Notes: generated by a model not told the origin, from the sequence alone. DNA of 64,000 bases from Sphingomonas glacialis (GCF_006439055.1 NZ_RCZC01000010.1:62245-126244), one strand, 5' to 3'; positions 8,862 through 17,893 are shown, counted from the first letter of the stretch. Numbers and translations are program-made.

Positions 8862-10718
8862 GTGACCACATTTGAGACCGACGACGTGGGGCAACGGGTC
8901 CGCCCAAGTCGCTTGCGGCTCTTTGTCGGAACGGGGCCGACTAGCCCCACAACCGCCAGGATGATCCAGGCGGCCCAGGCGGCATGTGGTAGCGGAGCCG
9001 GGATCGAGATATTCGGTCAGTCCACTGTTCGAGGCGCGGATGCGCTTGCCGCCGACGACACGGTCGCAGCCATCCCCGGTCCCGTCAGCCTGGACGTCGA
9101 ATCCATTCTCGCCCGCCCGCCCGGCCCCATCGCTGTAATTGATCTTGCGCGGGATGGTGCGTCGGATGGCGACCACCGTTATCTATGGCAGGATGTTCAG
9201 CTTCTGCTCGCTGCGGGGCGCGACGTTTTCGCGACGATGGCTGTAACTGATCTGGCTGGCGTAGGAGGCGCCATCGCTTGGGCCACTGGTGCTGGAGACA
9301 AGGCGGGCGTTCCCGATGCGATCTTCGATTCGGCAGAAATCGAGGTCGTCGATATCGCCACGTCGATGGAGGAGCCCGCTCTCAGTCAGACAGAGGCGGC
9401 ATTCCGATCGTTGACGCTCCGACGGGTCGCCCTTGCCGTTGAACGGCGCGCATCGTCGGATGGCGTGGCGATGGCCCCGGCCGCGCCGGATCGCGTGTTA
9501 GTCGCCATCAGCGGAGCGGGGAGCGGCGAAATAGTGATCCGCGCGGCCAAGCGGCTTGCGGCAGCACTTCATGCACCTTGGCACGTCCTCCACGTCGAAA
9601 CGCCTCGTGCGCGCCTCGATGCCACCCGACGTGCGGCCGACACGCTCGGGCGCGCGTCTCAGATGGGGGCCACGATCAGCACCGTGCCTGCCGTTGACGT
9701 CCTCCAAGGAATCGAAGCCCATCTCGCTGCGTTCCCCGCCACAAATCTGGTGCTGGGCGGCTCCCGAGCGACTGGTTTGAGGCGGTTGTTCGGCGTCTCG
9801 GTGCTGGCGGAGATGCTGTCGCGGCATAGCGATGCGATCCTTCATGTCGTCCCACAACGCGGTGAGGAAGAGGGCGGCAACAAAGGTGATCGGGCGCCAA
9901 CGACCGCTTCAGCGGCGCCGCGCGGCCTCATCGCAGCACCCCGTCACTATTTGTACACGATCGCCTTGGTCGCGCTGACGGTGGCAGTCGCGGAAGCGCT
10001 GCGGGTGTTTGTCGGGTTGCGCGGCACCAATCTTCTGTTTCTCTTCCCGGTAATCGCCGCTGCCGCGCGGTTCGGGCAAGGCCCGACGCTCGTTTCCGTG
10101 GTCGCTTCGGTACTCTGCTTCAATTTTTTTCTGCTGGCGCCAGCCTACCGTTTTGATCTTGCCGCACCGCAGAACGTCGTGATGCTCGTCGTTCTCGGGT
10201 CTGTTGCCATCTATACCGGCCTTTTGACCTCACAGCTGCGCAGCCGCGCCGCGCTGAGCGACCGAAATGCGGAGCAAAGTTCCCGTCTGGCTTTGTTCGG
10301 ACAATCGCTGGCCCGTGCGGCGACCTGGGAGGAGACCGCCGTTTGCGTATGCGAAGAAGTTGGGCGCCAAATGAAAGTCCAGACCGTGATGTTGCGCGAG
10401 AAGGACGGACACCTCCAAAGAGTCGCCGCTTATCCAGCCGATGCGGACTGGGGCGCGATCGATCAGGCGGCGTTGGAGGGTTGCTGGCAAAAGGGTGAGC
10501 CGACCGGTTCGGGGACACGCGAACTCGCAGCGGGCGATTGGCGGTTCGAACCGCTCAAGACGTCACTGGGCACGCTGGCGGTGCTGGGCATGGTGCGTGA
10601 GGATGGTCGCGAGCCGGTCAGAGCCGATCGCTCGGTGCTGTTCGCCACGCTCGTCGCCCAGGCGGCATTGGCCCACGAGCGGTTGAAGCTCCAGGATGAA
10701 GTCGCAACGCGGCGATGA
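8862..10718 (+). CDS. KdpD-like sensor protein lacking the histidine kinase domain
   Basis: About 618 residues. Order: KdpD N-terminal domain (about 15-130), universal-stress-protein domain (about 205-335), a four-helix DUF4118 membrane bundle (about 360-445), and a GAF-like domain (about 460-600). The protein ends just after the GAF helix, where the H-box would follow, so it cannot phosphorylate a partner. The P-loop of the N-terminal domain, GACAGVGKT in E. coli KdpD, is GTGPTSPTT here and looks inactive. Start: GTG at 8862 has AAAGGAG eight bases upstream; TTG at 8856 is too close to that site. The next gene, about 110 bases on, is an inactive HtrA-like protein. Confidence 0.85.
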   Translation: MTTFETDDVGQRVRPSRLRLFVGTGPTSPTTARMIQAAQAACGSGAGIEIFGQSTVRGADALAADDTVAAIPGPVSLDVESILARPPGPIAVIDLARDGASDGDHRYLWQDVQLLLAAGRDVFATMAVTDLAGVGGAIAWATGAGDKAGVPDAIFDSAEIEVVDIATSMEEPALSQTEAAFRSLTLRRVALAVERRASSDGVAMAPAAPDRVLVAISGAGSGEIVIRAAKRLAAALHAPWHVLHVETPRARLDATRRAADTLGRASQMGATISTVPAVDVLQGIEAHLAAFPATNLVLGGSRATGLRRLFGVSVLAEMLSRHSDAILHVVPQRGEEEGGNKGDRAPTTASAAPRGLIAAPRHYLYTIALVALTVAVAEALRVFVGLRGTNLLFLFPVIAAAARFGQGPTLVSVVASVLCFNFFLLAPAYRFDLAAPQNVVMLVVLGSVAIYTGLLTSQLRSRAALSDRNAEQSSRLALFGQSLARAATWEETAVCVCEEVGRQMKVQTVMLREKDGHLQRVAAYPADADWGAIDQAALEGCWQKGEPTGSGTRELAAGDWRFEPLKTSLGTLAVLGMVREDGREPVRADRSVLFATLVAQAALAHERLKLQDEVATRR

Positions 10719-10831
10719 GCCGGTTGCCATACCCCTGATCCACTGTCTGCTGCAGGATCCGCTCGCAGTGACTTGAACCGAGCGGGCGATCCAGCGACAA
10801 TGCCGCTGGTCACTTGAGAGGAACGACACCG

Positions 10832-12037
10832 TTGACGGCGGACCGCAAGCGTAAACTGATGATCGGTACGGCGGCGGTGGCGTTACTCGGGCTGCTGGCG
10901 CTGACGGGCTATCTCGCCTCGGTGTTATGGCCACGGGTGGTCGTCGTCGAGCAGAGGTCGGTGGCAAAACCGAGCGGGGCGGTGGGCGGGCGGCCGGGGC
11001 TTCAGGATTTCGACGATCTCGTCGCGGCCGCCTGCCCAGCGGTGGTGAGCATCGTACCGGTCGAGGAAGCGCAGCCCGGGCGCGACGATACTGTCGCGCG
11101 CAAGACGGCGTCCGCGTCACCCGGCGGCGGGGCCGCCGAAGCGGTTGCCCCATCAAGCGCGCCGGCGGACCCGGCTAGCGGCTTTCTCATCGCGGCGGAC
11201 GGCACGGTCGTCGCCGCGTCGGCCTCGTTGGGCGAGGCGACGGCCTTCACCGTCCGGCTGACGGATGGGCGTGCGCTGGCTGCGAAGCGAACCGCCGACG
11301 ATCTCGCGACTGGGCTGGCCTTGCTGCACGTCTCGGGCGACGATTTGCCCTTCGTGCGCTTCGCGACCACCAGCTTTCCGCGCGCAGCGCAGTGGCTGGT
11401 GGCGGTGGAGTCGCCCGCCGCGCGCGGCTGCATTGCCCAGGTCAGCGCGGTCGAAGCGGATTCGCTCGCGCTGGCCAAGCCCAATGCCAATTATCTCGCG
11501 CTACGCCCGGATCTCGACGCCGTCGCCACCGGAGCGCCCTTGTTCAATGCCGAAGGCCGTGTCGTCGGGATTGCCGGGCTCGGGCTCGGGCGCGATGCCG
11601 ATCTGGCTAAGGGCTCGGCGCGCTACGCCTTGCCCGCCGGACTTGCACAGAGGCGCATCGATGCCATGGCGCGGGGCACGGCCGCGATCGGCGCGCTGGG
11701 CGCGATCGCCGATGATCTCACGCCCGCGCTTGCCGTTCGCTTGGGCGCGGCGGAGGACCGTCGTGGGGTCTATGTCGCTCTGGTGATGTCCGGCTCGCCG
11801 GCGGAACGGGCCGGGCTGCGCGTCGGTGACATCGTCATCAGCCGTGACGGCCAGCCTATCAGCCGGGCCCGCGATTTCGATCAAAGCAGGTTTGCAAATA
11901 ACACCGCGATCGCACTTGCGATCGATCGCGGCGGCACCGCGATCACGCTAAGCCTGGCACCGCCGCCTCAGCCCGACGATCGCGCAATTAAAACGGGAAA
12001 AACCGCGGGATTGCAATCAGCGCGGCGGTCGCGGTGA
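10832..12037 (+). CDS. HtrA/DegP-like PDZ protein without visible catalytic triad
   Basis: About 401 residues. One N-terminal membrane anchor (LMIGTAAVALLGLLALTGYL), a trypsin-like domain (about 65-285), and one PDZ domain (about 290-385, GVYVALVMSGSPAERAGLRV). By position, the triad appears lost. The His region reads SGFLIAADGTVVAASASLGE without His, the Asp position in ATGLALLHV is Gly, and GNSGGPL is replaced by VATGAPLF. It is probably a membrane-tethered periplasmic pseudoprotease acting as chaperone, adaptor or sensor. The TTG at 10832 follows GAGAGGAA at good spacing; TTG at 10814 is the alternative. The 3' end overlaps the convergent SLC13 gene by 50 bases. Confidence 0.78.
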   Translation: MTADRKRKLMIGTAAVALLGLLALTGYLASVLWPRVVVVEQRSVAKPSGAVGGRPGLQDFDDLVAAACPAVVSIVPVEEAQPGRDDTVARKTASASPGGGAAEAVAPSSAPADPASGFLIAADGTVVAASASLGEATAFTVRLTDGRALAAKRTADDLATGLALLHVSGDDLPFVRFATTSFPRAAQWLVAVESPAARGCIAQVSAVEADSLALAKPNANYLALRPDLDAVATGAPLFNAEGRVVGIAGLGLGRDADLAKGSARYALPAGLAQRRIDAMARGTAAIGALGAIADDLTPALAVRLGAAEDRRGVYVALVMSGSPAERAGLRVGDIVISRDGQPISRARDFDQSRFANNTAIALAIDRGGTAITLSLAPPPQPDDRAIKTGKTAGLQSARRSR

Positions 12038-13241
12038 GCAGTGTCAGAGGCAGCCCCGCTTTAACGAAATCACCGTAACGATAGCCCCCCGCCTGGTATA
12101 CGATCGTGTTGGTCTGATAGCCGAACGGGGTGAGGAACGACGCGCTCGCCGCCATCATTACGGCAACCGTGAACGGGCGGGGATCGAGCCCCAGATCCTG
12201 CGCGATGCCGATCGCAATCGGGGTCAGCAATACCGCGGCGCCTGCGTGCGACATGAATTCCGTCAGGATCAGCGTCGCTACGTAAATGATCGCCAGCGCG
12301 GTGCGCGGTCCGAAGCGTTCCGTCACGTTGGACAACAGGCTGGCCGCGAGCGCTCCGAGGCCGGTACGATCGATCGCGCCGCCAATCACCAGCATCCCGG
12401 CGATCATCACCAGCAATCGTGGATTGGTCGCGCCATAGGCCTCTTCCGGGCTCAGCACGCGCGCGGCGATCAGCACGATCGCGCCGACGAAAGCCGCCAC
12501 CGCGATCGGCAACCCGCCGACCGCTCCGCCGATCACCATCGTAAGTACCGCAAGCGTGACGAAGGCCCTCACGGGATGCAGCGGCAGCATGTCGCGCGCG
12601 ATCTCCTGCTCCAGTGCACCATCCCGGCCGGCACCGCGCAGGAGTCGTGGCGCGACCAGGGCGAGATAGGGTGCACCGACGAGCGCCATCGACAAGCCGA
12701 CGCCCGCCATTTCGAAAAGCCCGAAGCCGTGAAGCCCAGCCTTGCGAACCATTTCATCGACCAGCAAATTGGTAGAGGAGCCGATCAGCGTGCAGGTCCC
12801 GCCGAGGATCGTCGCATAGGACAAGGGTATAAGCAGCGGGCGGACGTCCCAGCCCCGGCGGTCCGCTGTCTGCTGTAGCACCGACGTGCCGAGCAAGACC
12901 AAGGGTGTATTGTTGAGGAATGCCGAGAGCGCGCCCGCTACGCCGATCAGCAACGGTAACGCGCGTTTTCCCATACGATTGACCGCCCCTTCGGCTAGCC
13001 TGAAGAGCAATCCGATCGCGCCGCTGACGTGCAGCGCCTCAACTAGCACGAACAGCGAAGCGAGGGCGATGATCGCCGGGCTGGCGAACCCTGCCTGTAT
13101 GTCGCTGGTGCGCGCAATGCCGAGCAGGCACAGCAGTCCGGCACCGACCAATGTTACCAGATCCGCACGAAGTCGCTCTGAAGCGAGTGCAGCGACTACA
13201 CCGATCAGGACGGCAAGGGTTGCGATCTGCGCGAGGGTCAC
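11988..13241 (-). CDS. SLC13/DASS-family permease (short form)
   Basis: A 417-residue inner-membrane transporter with about ten hydrophobic segments. Two repeated family motifs are visible: ALSAFLNNTPLVLLGTSVLQ with TCTLIGSSTNLLVDEM in the first half, and MSHAGAAVLLTPIAIGIAQD with SFLTPFGYQTNTIVYQAGGY in the second. The family moves dicarboxylates, sulfate or other anions with sodium; the substrate cannot be read here. Many bacterial members carry two cytoplasmic TrkA_C domains in the middle, which this one lacks. It starts with GTG and overlaps the convergent PDZ gene at its 3' end. Confidence 0.82.
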   Translation of the reverse strand: MTLAQIATLAVLIGVVAALASERLRADLVTLVGAGLLCLLGIARTSDIQAGFASPAIIALASLFVLVEALHVSGAIGLLFRLAEGAVNRMGKRALPLLIGVAGALSAFLNNTPLVLLGTSVLQQTADRRGWDVRPLLIPLSYATILGGTCTLIGSSTNLLVDEMVRKAGLHGFGLFEMAGVGLSMALVGAPYLALVAPRLLRGAGRDGALEQEIARDMLPLHPVRAFVTLAVLTMVIGGAVGGLPIAVAAFVGAIVLIAARVLSPEEAYGATNPRLLVMIAGMLVIGGAIDRTGLGALAASLLSNVTERFGPRTALAIIYVATLILTEFMSHAGAAVLLTPIAIGIAQDLGLDPRPFTVAVMMAASASFLTPFGYQTNTIVYQAGGYRYGDFVKAGLPLTLLTATAALIAIPRFFPF

Positions 13242-13969
13242 GCCGGGGCCCGGTCAAGCATCAGGCGACGCTACCGCCGAGTGCGCTGCGTGCCAAGTGG
13301 CGTCCATCCGCAAACGGTTGTGAGACGGTTCAGCGTCCCCCGAAAGAAGCCGAGACCCATCCACCAATTCTCGCCGTTCGCCATCCGTTCGCGCCCAGTG
13401 TACGTAAAGGTCACTTTCGTGCAATGGGCCCTGCTTGCATGGGGCTTGGTCGCCGGGCTGATACGATGGTGGCTGAATTGGGCGAGAACCCGCGGCGATA
13501 TGTGAAGATATGATATCATCTTAAAAGCCTGGCCTTTTGCTGGCACGAGGTCAGGTCGCGCTGATCATGAGCAGACGCGTATTTTGATCGTCCTGTTTTG
13601 CAGCTAGGCATTTGATCGCGGGGGTGACGAAGCCGCGGTATGATGCGCCCCACCTAGCTACGCATCAAGCGTCCCACGGCCGTTTGCCCCGCCGCCTCAA
13701 TCCTCGACTCGCCCAGGTCCTCAGGGCGGTGCCATACGCGGCGGCGAGCATGTGTTCGTTCATACCAGAACATCCGCCGCGCGGTTCGTTGACAATGTTG
13801 CGAACTGCAGCATCTGGCATCTCGAAGCAGGCAGGCCAATGCGGCGCCGACGTGGGCTGCCTAGGGGTTCTGTCCGGTCTAACGTGTCAAGAATAGATAG
13901 ATCAACACATTGAAGGACCGGATCCGCGTCTGCTTGAATTATTCGATGAACGCCCCTGCGTCACCAAGC
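13242..13969. other. gap without a supported gene
   Basis: About 730 bases. Several short frames exist on both strands, for example a minus-strand frame at 13271-13546 reading MANGENWWMGLGFFRGTLNR. None matches a family I recognise, and none has a convincing ribosome-binding site. The stretch precedes a cytochrome c pseudogene, so decayed DNA is the likely explanation. Confidence 0.5.
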
Positions 13970-14390
13970 GGCGGCCCACCACCCGCGCCGAAAAGATTTA
14001 CCGTGACCCTTCAGGCCTATTTCGCGTGGCTCGCAATGGGTGCTCCTACGGGCAAGGCCATGTCTGGCCGGGGCTATGTAAGCTGCCGGCAACATCGTTC
14101 GGACGCGATCCTGTCCGCGGGGCTCAGGTGTTCGCGCAGAATTTTGCAGCCTCTTACGGTGAAACCGGCGAAGGGCAGAAGAATGCGAATGGCAGCTGCG
14201 CCTTCCCCCAGTGACCGGACCGCAATCGTTCAATTGGGGTCCGGGGTGACAGGGATCGAAGCGGCGGCCGGATTCATCAAGGCCAATCTGCCGCTGGGCC
14301 AGGGCTACGCGTTGCCTGATCAGCAGGCTTGGGATGCGGCCGCCTTCATTAATAGTCGGGGGCTACCACGGGATCCGCGGCAAACGGGAA
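13970..14390 (+). pseudogene. decayed TsdA-like c-type cytochrome (thiosulfate dehydrogenase family)
   Basis: One frame gives FTVTLQAYFAWLAMGAPTGK, which matches a conserved stretch of TsdA-type dihaem cytochromes. An overlapping frame (about 14110-14210) gives RGAQVFAQNFAASYGETGEG, where the haem site CxxCH should be; both cysteines and the histidine are replaced (FAASY). The first frame resumes with AAAGFIKANLPLGQGYALPD and WDAAAFINSRGLPRDPR, the typical C-terminus. At least two frameshifts and a dead haem site show it is a pseudogene. The N-terminal haem domain is absent. Confidence 0.72.
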
Positions 14391-14593
14391 CTGTCGCAGC
14401 GGGAAAGCGGCAATTTCATGTTGCCGGTGGTCATTACGGCAAATCGTTAGACGGCCACCTTCTTGGTTCCGCACCGGACCGATCCTGAGCGCCAGTGTTC
14501 GAAGCTGGGGTGGGAACGCAGCTTGGTTTCGATCCGGAACATCGGTAGCGGTTGATCTGCTAATAATCACTGCGCTGATTGCCGAGAGTTTCG

Positions 14594-15427
14594 ATGCACC
14601 ATATCCACTTTGCCGACCTCGGCCTTCACCCAATCGCGCTGTCACTCGGCCCGCTCGACCTTCGCTGGTACTCGATCGCATATATCGCAGGCATCGTTCT
14701 CGGGTGGTGGTATCTCCTGCGTCTCATCGCTCGCCCCGCCGCCCCGATGATCCGGCCACAAGTGGAAAATCTCATCTTCTATGCGACGATTGGCGTCATC
14801 GCAGGGGGACGCCTGGGATACGTCGTTTTCTATGGCCCGGGGATGCTTACCCGTCCCTTGCAGATCTTCAAGCTGTGGGACGGCGGTATGTCGTTCCACG
14901 GGGGCGCTGCCGGTGTTTCTATCGCGCTGATCGTTTTCGCGCGAAAGCATGGTCTGAACTGGCTGCGCGTGCACGATTATGTGGCGTGCACGGTGCCGCT
15001 AGGGCTGCTCTTTGGTCGGCTGGCAAATTTCGTCAACGGCGAGTTGTGGGGCAAGCCGTCCGACGTGCCTTGGGCGATAATCTTTCCCGGCAGCCGTGAC
15101 GGGATTGCGCGTCATCCCAGCCAGCTTTATGAAGCAGGCCTCGAAGGGTTAGCGCTGTTTGCGATCCTTGCAATTCTGTTCTGGTTCACTGATGCGCGCC
15201 GCCGTCCAGGAATGCTCGTCGGCACGTTTCTCATCGGTTACGGCGTTGCCCGATTTGCGGTGGAGTTTTTCCGTGAGCCAGATGCCCAATTGGTCCAGTT
15301 CGCTTCGCGCACCGGACTGCATATGGGGCAGTGGCTGACCGTCCCGATGATCGCTGGTGGATTATACTTGATCGCAACCGCGCGCGGCCGCACCCCGCCG
15401 TTAGCCTCTGCGCCATCCGCCTCATGA
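14594..15427 (+). CDS. lgt: prolipoprotein diacylglyceryl transferase
   Basis: Lgt moves a diacylglyceryl group from phosphatidylglycerol to the lipobox cysteine of prolipoproteins in the inner membrane. The 277-residue protein has seven hydrophobic segments and the family motifs: LRWYSIAYIAG, YATIGVIAGGRLGYVVFY, the HGG of SFHGGAAG, the signature GRLANFVNGELWG, and RHPSQLYEA. The ATG at 14594 begins MHHIHFADLG, typical of alphaproteobacterial Lgt; TTG at 14579 is an alternative. Lgt is normally a single chromosomal housekeeping gene, so a copy in accessory DNA may be a second one. Confidence 0.93.
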   Translation: MHHIHFADLGLHPIALSLGPLDLRWYSIAYIAGIVLGWWYLLRLIARPAAPMIRPQVENLIFYATIGVIAGGRLGYVVFYGPGMLTRPLQIFKLWDGGMSFHGGAAGVSIALIVFARKHGLNWLRVHDYVACTVPLGLLFGRLANFVNGELWGKPSDVPWAIIFPGSRDGIARHPSQLYEAGLEGLALFAILAILFWFTDARRRPGMLVGTFLIGYGVARFAVEFFREPDAQLVQFASRTGLHMGQWLTVPMIAGGLYLIATARGRTPPLASAPSAS

Positions 15428-15528
15428 GCTGAGAGTGGACTGTCACCTCTGTGTTGCGCTCTTCGTCGAGGCGCTCGCGTGTTTGAGCAAGAGACGTCCG
15501 AGGCTGGCTGCGCGCAAGCGAGGGTTCC
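15428..15528. other. short spacer downstream of lgt
   Basis: About 100 bases between the lgt stop and the first recognisable piece of the ClC pseudogene. I see no terminator hairpin or gene in it. Confidence 0.4.
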
Positions 15529-16165
15529 TTGATCGGACTCGCGATTGTGGTGGATGCGAGTGGGGGCCTTCTCAGCGTCATCATTGGCACGGAGGGCGCG
15601 CGAACGCTTCAGCATGCGCTCTTCGACGTCCCGCCGGACACTAGGCTCTTGGACATAGGCCAGTTGGGCCTCGCAAGCCTGGTCGTACTTCCAATCGGTG
15701 GCCTGATCCTGATAGGATTGAGCTTAGCATCCCAAGCGCGCAAGCGGCGCCTGATCGATGCGGTCGAGGCAAATGCGTTGCATGGGGTCGCATGTCGGTA
15801 CGCGGTAGCCTGGTTATTTCTGGCCAGACGGTCCTCTCCAACGGGTTCGAAGCCTCGGCTGGGCCTAAAGCATCATATGCCCAGATGAGCGGTGCTGCCG
15901 CGTCGGTGCCTGGAAGCTGCCTGAAACTTCGTCGATCAGACCAGCGGACGTTGGTTGGCAGCTGCGTTCGAGGCGCCGATCGCGCGGGCCTTCTAATGCG
16001 CTTTAGATAGCAATCCGCGTTTACGGCCATCGCGCCGGTTGCTGCAGGCGCCCTTGCCGAGGCGCTGATGTCCCATGGGTTCGGGGTACAGCCGTATCTG
16101 ATCGACGCGGCCTCCAATACGTTGATCGGGAGTCATCATTACCTGATCGCTCGCGGTAGTGTCGA
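15529..16165 (+). pseudogene. decayed ClC-family chloride channel
   Basis: Fragments in three frames together follow a bacterial ClC channel. LIDAVEANALHG ends the first frame. The second (15792-16010) gives SLVISGQTVLSNGFEASAG and LKLRRSDQRTLVG, matching family text around the selectivity region, where functional proteins read SNGFGASVGLEAGYTQ. A third reads AFTAIAPVAAGALAEAL and HGFGVQPYLIDAASNTLIGS. Frameshifts, a stop at 16010 and altered key glycines make it non-functional. A further bit, YAEELEKAQRELSG followed by a stop near 16262, may belong to it or to another lost gene. Confidence 0.65.
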
Positions 16166-16292
16166 CTGCTCACCAAATGCTGGGCATCGTGTCCGAAAAG
16201 CTACGTTCGAAGGCGCTACGCCGAGGAATTGGAGAAGGCGCAGCGCGAACTGTCCGGCTAGCGCTGTCCTTCGGCCGCAACACCAGCCCGGC

Positions 16293-17399
16293 CTATTCCA
16301 ATGCCCGGATCAACGCGCGCGTCACATTGCCCATGAATTGCATTCTCGCAGGGATCGGGCGACGCGTGCTGGCGATCATAACCGCGACCGCATAGCTATG
16401 CCCATCCGGCGACTTCAGCAGTCCAACGTCATTATACCCGGTCGACAGCGTTCCGAGATCCTGTCCCGTTCCCGTCTTGTGCGCAAAGGTCCACCCGGAA
16501 CGTAGCCCTGACTTCAGCCGAAGCGGACCGGTCTTGCTGGCTGCCATCAACGTCAGGAGATGCAAAGTCGAGCTGTTGCTGAGTACCTCACCGCGCTGGA
16601 GCCGGGCAAGCCCGAGGGTAACGCCGTTGGCGGACGCGCCGTCATAGGGAGCGGCAAGATATCTGTTGAGAGCCCTGCTGCGGGCTTCGACACTCATTTT
16701 CGAGCGTGCTTGTAGGAAGCCCCAGCCGCCGGCCCATTCGGGCTTCCAGTCGAGACCTGCGGTCTTTGCCTGGAGAAGCCGCTCGCCAGGACCAAAACCG
16801 ACTCCGGCGATCCCCTTTTGCATCAACATGCGCCGGATTGCGGGCGGCCCCCCGATTTTCCAAAGCAGCACGTCGTTGCAGGTGTTGTCGCTGCGTGTCA
16901 TCGCGCCCTGGAGCAAGGCGGCAATCGTGGTCCTGTATCCGTCTATTCCTACCAGGGGACGGATGGGTTGGTGGAAGACGGTCAGGTCCGATCGGCGGAC
17001 GGTGACGATGTCCGATAACTTCAGCGTGCTCCGATCAACCGCGTCCATCACTGCGATCGCCACCCAGAGCTTGCTCACACTCTGCTGGGGCAACAAGCGG
17101 TCGGCATTATAGCCAACGATCCATCCTTCCGTTACGTCGCGAACGGCGATCCCGACCTGCCCCGGAAATCCCGAGCCGAGCGCTTGCACAGCATTGAGCA
17201 GGTCGGCTGGCGGTTGGTCGCGGCGCTTGCCCGGCAAGGCGCGGGGCGTTGCAACGGATACTTGCGAGGGCATGGGCACAGCGGGTGTTACCGGCGCAGG
17301 CACGCGTTGCGGTGATCCAGCAGGAACGCACCCGGCTATGCAAGCGGCTACACCGAGCAGCAACAGCGCTGCTCGATTTTTCAGAAAAGTACGCAACAT
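16293..17399 (-). CDS. class A beta-lactamase-like serine hydrolase, predicted lipoprotein
   Basis: A 368-residue periplasmic enzyme. The signal peptide ends in a lipobox (IAGC, Cys24), so it should be lipid-anchored. Class A active-site elements: SVSK at 107-110 (Ambler S70-K73), SDN at 170-172 (130-132), KTG at 308-310 (234-236). Counting from SDN puts Glu206 (GERLLQ) at the omega-loop position 166, with Gln at 170 where Asn is usual. About 40 extra residues follow the omega loop. It probably hydrolyses beta-lactams, but the spectrum cannot be predicted; a different hydrolase role is possible. A second lgt-dependent product near lgt may be coincidence. Confidence 0.82.
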   Translation of the reverse strand: MLRTFLKNRAALLLLGVAACIAGCVPAGSPQRVPAPVTPAVPMPSQVSVATPRALPGKRRDQPPADLLNAVQALGSGFPGQVGIAVRDVTEGWIVGYNADRLLPQQSVSKLWVAIAVMDAVDRSTLKLSDIVTVRRSDLTVFHQPIRPLVGIDGYRTTIAALLQGAMTRSDNTCNDVLLWKIGGPPAIRRMLMQKGIAGVGFGPGERLLQAKTAGLDWKPEWAGGWGFLQARSKMSVEARSRALNRYLAAPYDGASANGVTLGLARLQRGEVLSNSSTLHLLTLMAASKTGPLRLKSGLRSGWTFAHKTGTGQDLGTLSTGYNDVGLLKSPDGHSYAVAVMIASTRRPIPARMQFMGNVTRALIRALE

Positions 17400-17893
17400 T
17401 TCAACCTCGAACGATCGCCGGGTCTTAAGCTAGCCGTTGCAATGGGCGCCAGTGCGCCACGATCAGCCCGTCCCGTCTAATGCCGCACTGGCCGTATGGT
17501 CCATATCGTGCGCCCGGTTGATCATATCGACTAAGATTTCGGACAGCGGCGAGCGCGGTGCGATCGAGGCGCTCAGCGGCTACGCCGACGTCCGACGACT
17601 GCAACGCGCGAAGGACGCGGCATGCGGAACATCGACGTCGGTTCCTGAGCATATTCGCGACGATCTTCGGCACGGCGCTAGTGAGGTTGATTGGGGTCAG
17701 CATCCGGCTACGGACTATGTCGACTATCCAGCAAAAGGGCTGGAACCGGGCGTTTCGCCGACCTCGGCATGGTGGATATGAATAACGATCGAGACGGGGG
17801 ATTACCGGCCAACATCTATCTCATCGGTGCCGGTGCCGTTATAGTAGCGCCCGCGTGAGCGCCCTCACTTTCCCTGCTCTTCGGAGACCGACC
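17400..17893. other. gap without a supported gene
   Basis: About 490 bases between the divergent beta-lactamase and phosphatase genes. Short frames occur on both strands but none has family resemblance. The region must hold promoters for both flanking genes. GGAGA at its end lies six bases before the phosphatase ATG and is the likely ribosome-binding site. Confidence 0.5.

Noticed and set aside
13271..13546. Minus-strand frame reading MANGENWWMGLGFFRGTLNR
   Set aside because: Protein-like in parts, but there is no family match, no ribosome-binding site, and the overlapping plus-strand frame is equally plausible.
16140..16262. Fragment ending YAEELEKAQRELSG next to the ClC pseudogene
   Set aside because: Too short and frame-shifted to assign; it may be the tail of the ClC gene or of another lost gene.
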